A DNA stretch of 64,000 nucleotides, from positions 91,277 through 155,276 of the forward strand of contig CAMBFZ010000002.1 in assembly GCA_945866125.1 (NCBI GenBank), given 5' to 3'. The translations under genes and the position numbers were made by a program. Below are positions 7,255 through 14,803 of the stretch, one piece after another. Origin of the DNA: Bordetella parapertussis (GTDB taxonomy: Bacteria > Pseudomonadota > Gammaproteobacteria > Burkholderiales > Burkholderiaceae_D). How positions within the stretch are numbered: position 1 is the stretch's first letter; each line of letters starts with the position of its first letter. Under the pieces are notes generated by a model. The model ran no database searches. It saw nothing but the letters and a program-made list of their open reading frames with translations, and had not been told where the DNA came from.

Positions 7255-8166
7255 CTACAGCTTACCCAGCACCAGATATTCGAGCAGGGCTTTTTGAACG
7301 TGCAAGCGGTTTTCCGCTTCGTCCCATACGACCGACTGCGGGCCGTCAATCACCTCTGCCGAGACTTCTTCGCCGCGGTGGGCTGGCAGACAGTGCATGA
7401 ACAGCGCATCGGGCTGGGCCCGTTGCATCTTGGCCGCGTCGACGATCCAGCCATCGAAGGCTTTGAGGCGTGCTGCGTTTTCTTGTTCGTAACCCATGCT
7501 GGTCCACACGTCCGTGGTCACCAAATGCGCACCGGCACACGCCGCCGCCGGATCGGAAAATACCGTATAGCGCAGGTTATCGCGTGAGATCAGTGCAGGG
7601 TTGAGTGCGTAGCCAACCGGTGTCGAGACGTTTACGTGAAAGCCGAATACTTCGGCTGCCTGCAGCCACGAGTACAGCATATTGTTGGCGTCGCCAATCC
7701 AGGCCACTGTCTTGCCGGCGATTGAGCCACGGTGCTCAATGAAGGTAAAGACATCCGCAAACACTTGGCATGGATGATATTCATTGGTCAGGCCATTAAT
7801 GACCGGCACGCGCGAGTTGGCAGCGAAGCGCTCAATGATCTCCTGACCGAACGTGCGGATCATGATCACGTCGCACATGCGGGACATCACTTGCGCAGCA
7901 TCTTCGACCGGCTCACCTCGACCGAGCTGACTGTCGCGCGTGTTGAGGTAAATGGCCGCCCCGCCGAGTTGATGCATGCCGGCTTCAAATGAAAGCCGGG
8001 TGCGGGTCGAATTTTTTTCGAACACCATCACCAACGTGCGATCTAGCAGCGGATGATGCGGCTCGTAGTTTTTGAATTTGCGTTTGATGACTTTGGTGCG
8101 CTCGATCAGGTACGTGTACTCATCGAGAGTGAGGTCAGCAAACTGCAGGAAGTGTTTGATTGCCAT
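7255..8166 (-). CDS. argF: Ornithine carbamoyltransferase
   Basis: 303 aa. It makes citrulline from ornithine and carbamoyl phosphate. Motifs: STRTRLSFE (carbamoyl phosphate) near residue 53, IGDANNMLYSW, MHCLPAHRGEEV near 262. The N-terminus MAIKHFLQFADLTLDEY is typical for betaproteobacterial ArgF and fixes the start at 8166. Odd: no Shine-Dalgarno sequence precedes this ATG; instead a strong hairpin followed by TTTTTTATTT runs right up to it. It is followed by argG. Confidence 0.95.
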   Translation of the reverse strand: MAIKHFLQFADLTLDEYTYLIERTKVIKRKFKNYEPHHPLLDRTLVMVFEKNSTRTRLSFEAGMHQLGGAAIYLNTRDSQLGRGEPVEDAAQVMSRMCDVIMIRTFGQEIIERFAANSRVPVINGLTNEYHPCQVFADVFTFIEHRGSIAGKTVAWIGDANNMLYSWLQAAEVFGFHVNVSTPVGYALNPALISRDNLRYTVFSDPAAACAGAHLVTTDVWTSMGYEQENAARLKAFDGWIVDAAKMQRAQPDALFMHCLPAHRGEEVSAEVIDGPQSVVWDEAENRLHVQKALLEYLVLGKL

Positions 8167-8170
8167 AAAT

Positions 8171-8227
8171 AAAAAACGGCGGCCAGTTGCGCGCCTGCCG
8201 CCGAATGATGTAACCCGTTGGATTATA
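8171..8227 (-). promoter_or_regulatory. argF leader: -10 box plus terminator-like hairpin abutting the start codon
   Basis: On the minus strand a perfect TATAAT (8227-8222) would start RNA near 8215. Next comes a 7-bp GC stem, CGGCGGC (8203-8197) with GCCGCCG (8183-8177), then six T residues, and the argF ATG follows after ATTT. No clear -35 was found. The hairpin may terminate rsgA, act as an attenuator of argF, or both. The position is seen; the regulation is inferred. Confidence 0.55.
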
Positions 8228-8264
8228 AAGGATTTGCTGGCCCGATAACAGTCCCGGCGGCAGC

Positions 8265-9155
8265 CTAATACAAGGTCTGCGACGCCTCGTGCAAGAGCTG
8301 ACGGTATAAATCATGCCGCGCGCGGGCAATATGACCCTCTGCCATACCCTGCAAGATAGCGCAGCCGGGTTCATTCAAATGATGGCAGTTATAAAAACGG
8401 CATGTGCCGAGGTGCGCAGCAAATTCCGGAAAGGCGCGTTCGAGCATACCTTCGGAGAGCTGGTAGAGTCCAAATTCCTGAAAACCCGGCGAGTCAATAA
8501 TGCTGGTTTGCGCGTCAATCGCGTAGAGGCGGGTGAAAGTGGTGGTGTGCTTGCCGGTATCGAGTGCGGCCGAAATTTCGCGCACCGCGATGGCCGCGTC
8601 GGGTACCAGCAAATTGACCAGCGACGATTTGCCCATCCCCGACTGCCCAATCAGGATCGTCGACTGATGCGCCAGCAGAGGCGTCAAGGTAGCAATGGTC
8701 GCAGCAGGGTCTTTGGTGGCGGTGACTTCATGAACCGGATAGCCCAGTCCGGCGTACAAGGCCAGCCGTTTGCGGGTGGCCGCAAGATTGTCTGTGACGT
8801 CGATTTTGTTAAGAATAAGGTGGGCTTTGACCCCGGCTGATTCGGCGGCGACCAAGGCGCGCGACACCAGGTCTTCGGTAAAACCGGGCTCGGTGGCAAC
8901 GACAATAAAAAGTTGGGTCACATTCGCTGCGAGCAGCTTGGATTTGTACTGATCAGATCGGTACAGCAGCGCGCTACGCGGCAGAATTTCTTCGATCACG
9001 CCCTGATCTGCCGACGTCAGCGCAAAGCGCACACGGTCACCGACGGCGACATCACTTTTTTTGCCACGGGTGACGCATTGCAGAAAACGGCCGTCTGCTT
9101 GCGCCAGATAGTGCCGGCCGTGGGCGGCAACGATCAGTCCAGATTGGTCGGCCAT
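8265..9155 (-). CDS. rsgA: Ribosome small-subunit biogenesis GTPase RsgA
   Basis: 296 aa, a circularly permuted GTPase that matures 30S subunits. An N-terminal OB-fold covers residues about 1-65. Then come the G motifs in permuted order: LNKID (G4) near 117, GQSGMGKSSL (G1) near 173, DSPGFQEFGL (G3) near 226. The C-terminal zinc knuckle is CRFYNCHHLNEPGC near 252. It follows the pterin dehydratase gene by 3 bases and the M48 protease gene lies just before that, so the three are probably co-transcribed. Confidence 0.94.
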   Translation of the reverse strand: MADQSGLIVAAHGRHYLAQADGRFLQCVTRGKKSDVAVGDRVRFALTSADQGVIEEILPRSALLYRSDQYKSKLLAANVTQLFIVVATEPGFTEDLVSRALVAAESAGVKAHLILNKIDVTDNLAATRKRLALYAGLGYPVHEVTATKDPAATIATLTPLLAHQSTILIGQSGMGKSSLVNLLVPDAAIAVREISAALDTGKHTTTFTRLYAIDAQTSIIDSPGFQEFGLYQLSEGMLERAFPEFAAHLGTCRFYNCHHLNEPGCAILQGMAEGHIARARHDLYRQLLHEASQTLY

Positions 9156-9158
9156 GTC

Positions 9159-9509
9159 TCAGGAAAAGCCATGCTGAAACACCGCATCGATTTTGGCAGC
9201 ACAAATAAAATCATTGTCCGACAAACCGCCCTTGCCGGCATTGACTGAATGGGTGTCGTACTTCACGGTACAACGCTGATAGGTGAGGATGAGTTCGGGA
9301 TGATGATCTTCCTGATGAATGACAGAAGCGATCGCATTCACGAAAGCGATGTTCTGATGGTAGTCCTTCAGGCCAAAGCAGCGTACCAGCTTGCCGTGCT
9401 CAAGGGACCAGTCTGGCAAAGCCGCCAGTGCAGCGCTGATATCAGCCTCCGATGCCGCCTCGGACAAGTGGCGGCAGGCGCGCTGCAGAAGATCGGTCCG
9501 TGTCACCAT
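9159..9509 (-). CDS. phhB: Pterin-4a-carbinolamine dehydratase
   Basis: 116 aa. The family core is clear: LPDWSLEHGKLVRCFGLKDYH, FVNAIASVIHQEDHHPEL (catalytic His pair) and YDTHSVNAGKGGLSDNDF. It dehydrates 4a-hydroxytetrahydropterin to recycle the cofactor of aromatic amino acid hydroxylases; some members work in molybdopterin or folate pathways. No hydroxylase gene is nearby, so the partner is unknown. It is packed between the M48 protease gene and rsgA with gaps of 3 bases. Confidence 0.88.
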   Translation of the reverse strand: MVTRTDLLQRACRHLSEAASEADISAALAALPDWSLEHGKLVRCFGLKDYHQNIAFVNAIASVIHQEDHHPELILTYQRCTVKYDTHSVNAGKGGLSDNDFICAAKIDAVFQHGFS

Positions 9510-9512
9510 CCT

Positions 9513-10769
9513 TTATCGCGCCAGCAGACGCGCCACCCGTAGACTGGCCGGGGGATGAGAATCATAAAAAGCCGAGTGTAAGGGATCCGGTGTCAGCGTC
9601 GACGCATTATCTTCATAGAGTTTGACGAGCGCGGAGATCAAGTCTTGCGAGCTGCTGTGCTCTGCCGCAAAAGCATCGGCTTCAAACTCATGCTTACGCG
9701 AACTCAGTGAGGTCAGTGGTGAAAGAAGGAAGGTAAAGACCGGCAGCGCAAACATGAACAGGATCAGCGCCATGGCATCATTGCTGGCGTCCATCATTGG
9801 CGTGACACCGAGCCCCTGATAGAACCACATTTGCGTTTTCAAAAAGCCCAGCAAGGCCAGAAAAACTAAAGACAGCGCAAACATCACCGCAATACGCTTG
9901 ATCACATGGTGCAGTTTGAAATGTCCTAGCTCATGTGCGAGAACTGCTTCGATTTCGTTGGGCGCCAATCGCGAGAGCAGGGTGTCAAAAAACACGATGC
10001 GCTTGGCCGCACCAAAGCCGGAAAAATAGGCATTGCCATGGGCGCTGCGACGCGAGCCGTCCATCACGAATAAACCCTTGCTGGCAAAGCCCACTCGTTT
10101 CATCAGACCTTCAATGCGGGCTCGCAGACTCTCATCTTGCAGCGGCGTAAATTTATTGAACAGCGGCGCGACCACGCTCTGATAAAACCCCAGCATCAGC
10201 ACCTGAAAGCCGCACCACAGCACCCAGGCATAAAGCCACCACAGCTCGCCTGCTTTGTCCATCAGGGTGAGCGTGACCCAGATTAATGGCAGGCCAATGA
10301 CGGCGCCTACCAGTGTATTTTTCAGCATGTCGGAAAAAAATAAGCCGCGGCTCATCTTGTTGAAACCGAAGTGTTGTTCCAGCGTGAACTGCTTGTAATA
10401 ATCAAACGGCAAATCAATCACGCTTGAGATCAGGACCACCGCTGCCAATAAACTGATCTGATAGCCGATGCCGGGGCCGGCGAGGGAGACTAGGTGTACC
10501 GAGAGCCATTGCAAGCCGCCGAGCAAGGTAAAGCCGACCAGCACAACGGCATTCACGACCAGCATGACCAGTTTTAATTTGGTCTTGGCGATGGTGTAGT
10601 CGGCTGCTTTTTGGTGGGCCGCAAGCGGGATTTTTTGGGCGAATTGTTCAGGAACGGCGTCGCGGTGGGTGGCGACATGGCGCAGTTGTCGCCCGCTCAG
10701 CCAGAGTTTGACGCTCAGTGTGGCCAGCAAAAATGCGGCGAACAAAAAGGAAAAGGTTTGTGAATCCAT
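9513..10769 (-). CDS. M48-family integral membrane metalloprotease (Ste24-like)
   Basis: 418 aa from MDSQTFSFLFAAFLLATLS. The zinc motif HELGHFKLHH lies near residue 282, the third ligand region is SSRKHEFEADAFA near 353, and several hydrophobic membrane segments fill the N-terminal two thirds. This is CAAX-protease/Ste24 type, in bacteria usually involved in membrane protein quality control. I start at MDSQ because the longer frame overlaps the divergent orn leader. It heads a tight group with phhB and rsgA. Confidence 0.88.
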   Translation of the reverse strand: MDSQTFSFLFAAFLLATLSVKLWLSGRQLRHVATHRDAVPEQFAQKIPLAAHQKAADYTIAKTKLKLVMLVVNAVVLVGFTLLGGLQWLSVHLVSLAGPGIGYQISLLAAVVLISSVIDLPFDYYKQFTLEQHFGFNKMSRGLFFSDMLKNTLVGAVIGLPLIWVTLTLMDKAGELWWLYAWVLWCGFQVLMLGFYQSVVAPLFNKFTPLQDESLRARIEGLMKRVGFASKGLFVMDGSRRSAHGNAYFSGFGAAKRIVFFDTLLSRLAPNEIEAVLAHELGHFKLHHVIKRIAVMFALSLVFLALLGFLKTQMWFYQGLGVTPMMDASNDAMALILFMFALPVFTFLLSPLTSLSSRKHEFEADAFAAEHSSSQDLISALVKLYEDNASTLTPDPLHSAFYDSHPPASLRVARLLAR

Positions 10770-10837
10770 GCTGTGCCTATGAGAAAATGGCGCTTTTGCA
10801 GCCACAGAAAGTGGCTTGCGCTCCAAGGAAATCAATT

Positions 10838-11425
10838 ATGTCACAAGCCATCGAAGCGCATCCGACCCTGCTGCCAGTCATCCGGCCCAATGAATTCAAC
10901 CTGGTCTGGATTGATATGGAGATGACGGGTCTGGATCCCGACAATGACCGTATTATCGAAGTCGCCGCCGTGGTCACAGACCCCGAGCTTAATATCCTTG
11001 CTGAAGGGCCGGTCTTTGTGATCCACCAGAGCGATGCGCTGCTCGATGGGATGGACGCGTGGAACAAGGGCACCCATGGCAGATCGGGCTTGATTGAGCG
11101 CGTCAAGGCATCCGTGGTGACAGAGGCCGAAGCCGAGTTGGCGTTGATTGCGTTTTTAAAGCGCTACGTACCAAGTGGTAAATCACCGATGTGCGGCAAC
11201 TCCATTTGCCAAGATCGCCGCTTCATGGCGCGCGGCATGCCCAAACTGGAAGCGTTTTTTCATTATCGCAATCTTGATGTATCGACCTTGAAAGAATTAT
11301 GTAAGCGCTGGAAGCCCGAGCTGGCGGCGGGATTTAAAAAACATCAAATGCATACGGCCTTGGCCGACATCCTTGAGTCAATCGAAGAACTTAAGTATTA
11401 CCGCGAGCATTTTATTAAAGCTTAA
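10838..11425 (+). CDS. orn: Oligoribonuclease
   Basis: 195 aa from MSQAIEAHP with AAGGAA at 10826. A DEDDh 3'-5' exonuclease that clears 2-5 nt RNA oligomers and pGpG. Motif I is LVWIDMEMTGLDP, motif II is GNSICQDRRFMARGMP, motif III is HTALADILESIEEL with the catalytic His. It is divergent from the M48 protease gene. Confidence 0.95.
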   Translation: MSQAIEAHPTLLPVIRPNEFNLVWIDMEMTGLDPDNDRIIEVAAVVTDPELNILAEGPVFVIHQSDALLDGMDAWNKGTHGRSGLIERVKASVVTEAEAELALIAFLKRYVPSGKSPMCGNSICQDRRFMARGMPKLEAFFHYRNLDVSTLKELCKRWKPELAAGFKKHQMHTALADILESIEELKYYREHFIKA

Positions 11426-11540
11426 TCGCACGGCTTCATTTCCCCTCCTTACCCCGAATGCCACTAAATCCCAATTTTCATCGGGATGAAGGCAGTGGAT
11501 GGGATGACGTTGGTCGTGGGGCGGACACCCAAAAACCCAA

Positions 11541-11570
11541 GCGTCGCCCCAGCGCAGGCTGAGGCGACGC
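11541..11570. terminator. REP-like hairpin between convergent orn and yecA-family gene
   Basis: GCGTCGCC (11541-11548) pairs with GGCGACGC (11563-11570), and inside it CAGC pairs with GCTG. The sequence resembles the repeat at 5861-5946. It sits where two convergent transcripts meet and could end both. A further loose repeat at about 11,460-11,500 (CCACT...AGTGG) may be the remains of a second unit. Confidence 0.5.
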
Positions 11571-11588
11571 ATCGTGCAGCACCGGCCG

Positions 11589-12176
11589 TCAGTGTTTCTT
11601 GGCAGCCTTCCAAAAACGATCGATCTGCGCAATCGATGCTTCAATTGCAACGGCGAGCTTATGACACTTGAGCGGATCGGCCACCAGCGGTAATTCGTCT
11701 TCTTCAATCTCTTCGGCGCCGAGTAAATAAATCGGTCGCAATAAGCCCGCTTGCGGTGAATCCCATAGTGGCTGCCAGGCTTCTTCGCACAGACTCAAGC
11801 CTTCCATAAATCCCCAGGCCCAGGCTTCTGCGTCAAGCACCTGCTTGCCCTGCCATTCGTGCTCGCAAAACAGCGGCTCGAAATCATTCGGTGCAACTTC
11901 GAGGGTAATGACGATCTCTTTCAGCACCCGCTCAATGAGGCCGCTCACCCGCGCCGCTTCGGCGGCCGAACTAAACACCGGCGCATCTTCAGGATCCGGC
12001 CCCCACACGAGGGGCAGCCACTCGTCGATCCCGACCGCCTCGGGACCCGCTGCAATCGCCGTCAGGTAGCCATGCAGCGCGTCCATCGTCATGGCTTCGT
12101 CGCCGCAGCGATCGGAAAGGAGAAACTGATCGAGTTCTTCGAACTCTTTGTCGGACAATAATTGGTCGGGGGACAT
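11589..12176 (-). CDS. YecA/UPF0149-family protein
   Basis: 195 aa from MSPDQLLSDKEFEELDQFLL. It has the family features MTMDALHGYLTAIAAGPEAVGIDEWLP and WAWGFMEGLSLCEEAW, with a highly acidic, helical composition. The C-terminal SEC-C zinc motif found in many YecA proteins is absent. Molecular function is not established for this branch. It is divergent from srkA with a 64-base gap. Confidence 0.8.
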   Translation of the reverse strand: MSPDQLLSDKEFEELDQFLLSDRCGDEAMTMDALHGYLTAIAAGPEAVGIDEWLPLVWGPDPEDAPVFSSAAEAARVSGLIERVLKEIVITLEVAPNDFEPLFCEHEWQGKQVLDAEAWAWGFMEGLSLCEEAWQPLWDSPQAGLLRPIYLLGAEEIEEDELPLVADPLKCHKLAVAIEASIAQIDRFWKAAKKH

Positions 12177-12240
12177 GAGGCAGACTTTGCATGAAAAGGA
12201 ATCGGACAGTGTAACCGCATCGTCAGTCAACGCGCATACA

Positions 12241-13251
12241 ATGAACGCCATGACCGATTCTGCACCTTACTCTCCCCCTGACTCCTTCGCCGGACTAGAG
12301 CCCGGCATCGTCCTTGATGCGCTCGATAGCGTTGGTTTGCACGGCGATAGCCGCTTGCTGGCACTAAACAGTTATGAAAATCGTGTGTATCAGATTGGTA
12401 TGGAGCAGGGTCCTGCTGTCGTGGTCAAGTTTTACCGGCCCCTGCGCTGGAGTGATGCGGCAATTTTGGAAGAGCACCAATTCGTCAACGAATTAGTCGA
12501 GCACGAAATACCGGTGGTGCCGCCGATGACGATTGCAGCGAGCACCTTGCAGCAGTATGAGGGTTATCGTTTCGCCGTTTTCCCGCGTCAGGGCGGGCGT
12601 GCCCCTGAGCTTGATCGTGCCGGCACACTCGAGTGGCTGGGTCGGCTGATGGGCCGCATTCATGCCGTCGGTCATCGGCGCGCTTATGGTGCACGTCCTG
12701 CCATCGACATGCAAACCTTTGGCACAGAGCCACGTGCCTGGTTGCTGGCGAACGATTTCATCCCGCCCGAATTACAAGAGAGCTGGCAGAGCGTCACGAC
12801 GCAAGCCCTGCAAGGCGTGGCGCATTGTTATGCACGTGCCGGTGATGTGACGATGCTGCGTTTGCATGGTGACTGCCATGTCGGCAATGTGTTGTGGACC
12901 GATGAGGGGCCGCATTTTGTTGATTTTGACGATAGCCGCAGCGGTCCGGCACTGCAAGACCTGTGGATGCTGCTCTCAGGTGAGCGTGGTGACATGACCC
13001 GCCAACTGGGTGATCTGCTTGCAGGCTATGAAGATTTTTTTGAGTTCGATCCGCGTCAACTGCATCTGCTTGAAGCGCTGCGTACCTTGCGGCTGCTGCA
13101 CTACTCGGCCTGGCTGGCGATGCGCTGGCATGACCCTGCCTTTCCGCTAGCTTTCCCCTGGTTTAATACCGTGCGTTATTGGCAAGACCGCATCCTTGAG
13201 CTACGCGAACAGATCGCACTGATGGATGAGCCGCCACTCTGGCAGCTTTGA
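12241..13251 (+). CDS. srkA: Stress response kinase SrkA (YihE-type Ser/Thr kinase)
   Basis: 336 aa, an aminoglycoside-phosphotransferase-like kinase. Seen are NSYENRVYQIGMEQGPAVVV with KFYRPLRWSD (ATP Lys), the catalytic loop LHGDCHVGNVLW near residue 216 and the Mg motif FVDFDDSRSGP. In E. coli this kinase counters stress-induced death. The ATG at 12250 is an alternative start; neither has a clear ribosome site. Confidence 0.88.
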   Translation: MNAMTDSAPYSPPDSFAGLEPGIVLDALDSVGLHGDSRLLALNSYENRVYQIGMEQGPAVVVKFYRPLRWSDAAILEEHQFVNELVEHEIPVVPPMTIAASTLQQYEGYRFAVFPRQGGRAPELDRAGTLEWLGRLMGRIHAVGHRRAYGARPAIDMQTFGTEPRAWLLANDFIPPELQESWQSVTTQALQGVAHCYARAGDVTMLRLHGDCHVGNVLWTDEGPHFVDFDDSRSGPALQDLWMLLSGERGDMTRQLGDLLAGYEDFFEFDPRQLHLLEALRTLRLLHYSAWLAMRWHDPAFPLAFPWFNTVRYWQDRILELREQIALMDEPPLWQL

Positions 13252-13261
13252 TGCAGGTCAA
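13248..13261. promoter_or_regulatory. FNR-type box before the universal stress gene
   Basis: TTGAT-GCAG-GTCAA matches the FNR/ANR consensus TTGAT-N4-ATCAA with one change. It overlaps the srkA stop and lies 69 bases upstream of the usp start. An FNR regulator gene is present at 28,051. Confidence 0.65.
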
Positions 13262-13329
13262 GTTTTTTGTGCTCCCCTTTTGCTACAGTCAGGCTCCGCT
13301 GATTGCATTATGTTCAAGAAGGGGCTGCC

Positions 13330-13776
13330 ATGTTTCACAAAATCCTTGTACCTACCGATGGCTCGCCAGTGTCCGAAAAGGCTGCCAAGGCCGCGATTGA
13401 ATTTGCCGCTGCCTGCGGTGCCTCGGTGGTGGGCTTGTCGGTCGCGCAGCTCTATCCATTTATGCTCATGCCCGAAGCCGGCGCGATGGTGGATTTGTCG
13501 ATGTACGAAGATGCCCAAGATCAGGCGGCACAACAGCATGTGAGCCAACTCGCCGACTTCGCCAAGGCCGCTAATGTGCCTATTGAGCCCATTGCCAAGC
13601 GTGCGGTACATCCCTACGAAGAAATCATCGCCACCGCTACCGCCACACAATGCGACCTGATCTGGATGGCGTCGCATGGCCGGCGCGGTATCGACAAGCT
13701 TTTGCTGGGTAGCGAGACCCAGCGCGTACTCGCGCGCAGCACGATACCGGTCATGGTGTATCGCGCTGCCGGGTGA
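13330..13776 (+). CDS. Universal stress protein (UspA family)
   Basis: 148 aa starting MFHKILVPTDGSPVSEKAAK, with AAGGGG just upstream. It is a single Usp domain with the ATP-binding GxxGxxxxxxxxG(S/T) type end: MASHGRRGIDKLLLGSETQRVLA. The FNR box before it suggests induction at low oxygen, as for several usp genes in Pseudomonas. It is convergent with the tandem Usp gene on the other strand. Confidence 0.9.
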   Translation: MFHKILVPTDGSPVSEKAAKAAIEFAAACGASVVGLSVAQLYPFMLMPEAGAMVDLSMYEDAQDQAAQQHVSQLADFAKAANVPIEPIAKRAVHPYEEIIATATATQCDLIWMASHGRRGIDKLLLGSETQRVLARSTIPVMVYRAAG

Positions 13777-13780
13777 GGCG

Positions 13781-14620
13781 CTAATGTGTCATCAGCACCG
13801 GCACCGTCATCGACGAGAGCATCGTGCGCGTCACACCACCAAGAATAATTTCCCGGAAACGCGAATGACCGTAGGCGCCCATGACGATCAAGTCTGATCC
13901 CAAATCGGCCGCCAGCGATAGCAGCGCTTCGCCGGTGTCGATACTGATCGTGCGGCTAATCACCGTCACCTTCACCCCATGACGGGCGAGATACAGCGCC
14001 ACGTCGGCGCCCGGCTGCGGGCCATGCGAATCAGGTTGATCGTCGGCGTTAAAGACCACCAGTTCAGTTTGATGCGCGTGCTTGAGCAAAGGCAGTGCAG
14101 CGGTGATGGCACGGGTGGCCGTCATGCTCGCGTCCCAGGCGATCAATGGACGCCGGCAGACTTGCGAAACGTTGCCTGCATACGGCACCACCAGCACCGG
14201 GCGCGCGCAGTGCATCACCACATATTCGGGAAAGTCTGGCATCAGACCGGGCACGGCTTCCGACGGATCAATCTGTCCCAGCACCACCAGATCACAGTAG
14301 CGCGACTGCAGCGCGATGCCACCGCCGGCATCGTCATCCACCAGGCGCGATTCAAACGTGCTCACGCCGGCGCGTGTGGTGGTTTGCTCGAAGCTTGTAA
14401 GTGCATCACGCGCATACTGGCGCAAGAAGGCAAGATGATGTGTCAGCGCGGGGTCATGCGGATTAATCGCGTGGCTCTCGACGACATAACGCGAAATACC
14501 CGTCATCGCTGCACCAGTCAGATGCGCATCGAATTCCAGTGCCATCGCGGCACCGAGTTGAATACGTTTGGCGGCGTGACGGGACTGATCAACATGCACC
14601 AGAATACTTTTATAAGACAT
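13781..14620 (-). CDS. Tandem-domain universal stress protein
   Basis: 279 aa starting MSYKSILVHVDQSRHAAK with TAAGGA as ribosome site. It has two Usp domains, residues about 1-150 and 155-279. The first is degenerate at the nucleotide site; the second ends with MGAYGHSRFREIILGGVTRT, the ATP-binding signature. It is divergent from the Pat-like gene, sharing a region with a perfect FNR box at 14,731. Confidence 0.85.
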   Translation of the reverse strand: MSYKSILVHVDQSRHAAKRIQLGAAMALEFDAHLTGAAMTGISRYVVESHAINPHDPALTHHLAFLRQYARDALTSFEQTTTRAGVSTFESRLVDDDAGGGIALQSRYCDLVVLGQIDPSEAVPGLMPDFPEYVVMHCARPVLVVPYAGNVSQVCRRPLIAWDASMTATRAITAALPLLKHAHQTELVVFNADDQPDSHGPQPGADVALYLARHGVKVTVISRTISIDTGEALLSLAADLGSDLIVMGAYGHSRFREIILGGVTRTMLSSMTVPVLMTH

Positions 14621-14730
14621 CGTGTGATCCTTACGAGCAGGTTGAAAGAATACTGAGCTCAAGCGTAAGCGCGATGGTCGCGACAGTCCAGACACAAGGG
14701 CGCGGGTAATCGACAATTTTTTTAGTAAAT

Positions 14731-14744
14731 TTGATGCAGATCAA
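14731..14744. promoter_or_regulatory. Perfect FNR box between usp and the Pat-like gene
   Basis: TTGAT-GCAG-ATCAA fits the FNR/ANR consensus exactly. It lies 60 bases before the Pat-like start and 111 bases before the divergent Usp start, so it could serve either or both. Confidence 0.75.
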
Positions 14745-14803
14745 TCGTGACTAGCCGCCATCACGGCTTGATAAAAACTACCTCCTCTTTGAAAGAGTAT
14801 TGG

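Noticed and set aside
8135..8374. Minus-strand frame across the argF leader containing RRQAR, considered as an arginine leader peptide
   Set aside because: No start codon lies in the short leader downstream of the predicted promoter, and the Arg codons come from the GC-rich hairpin itself.
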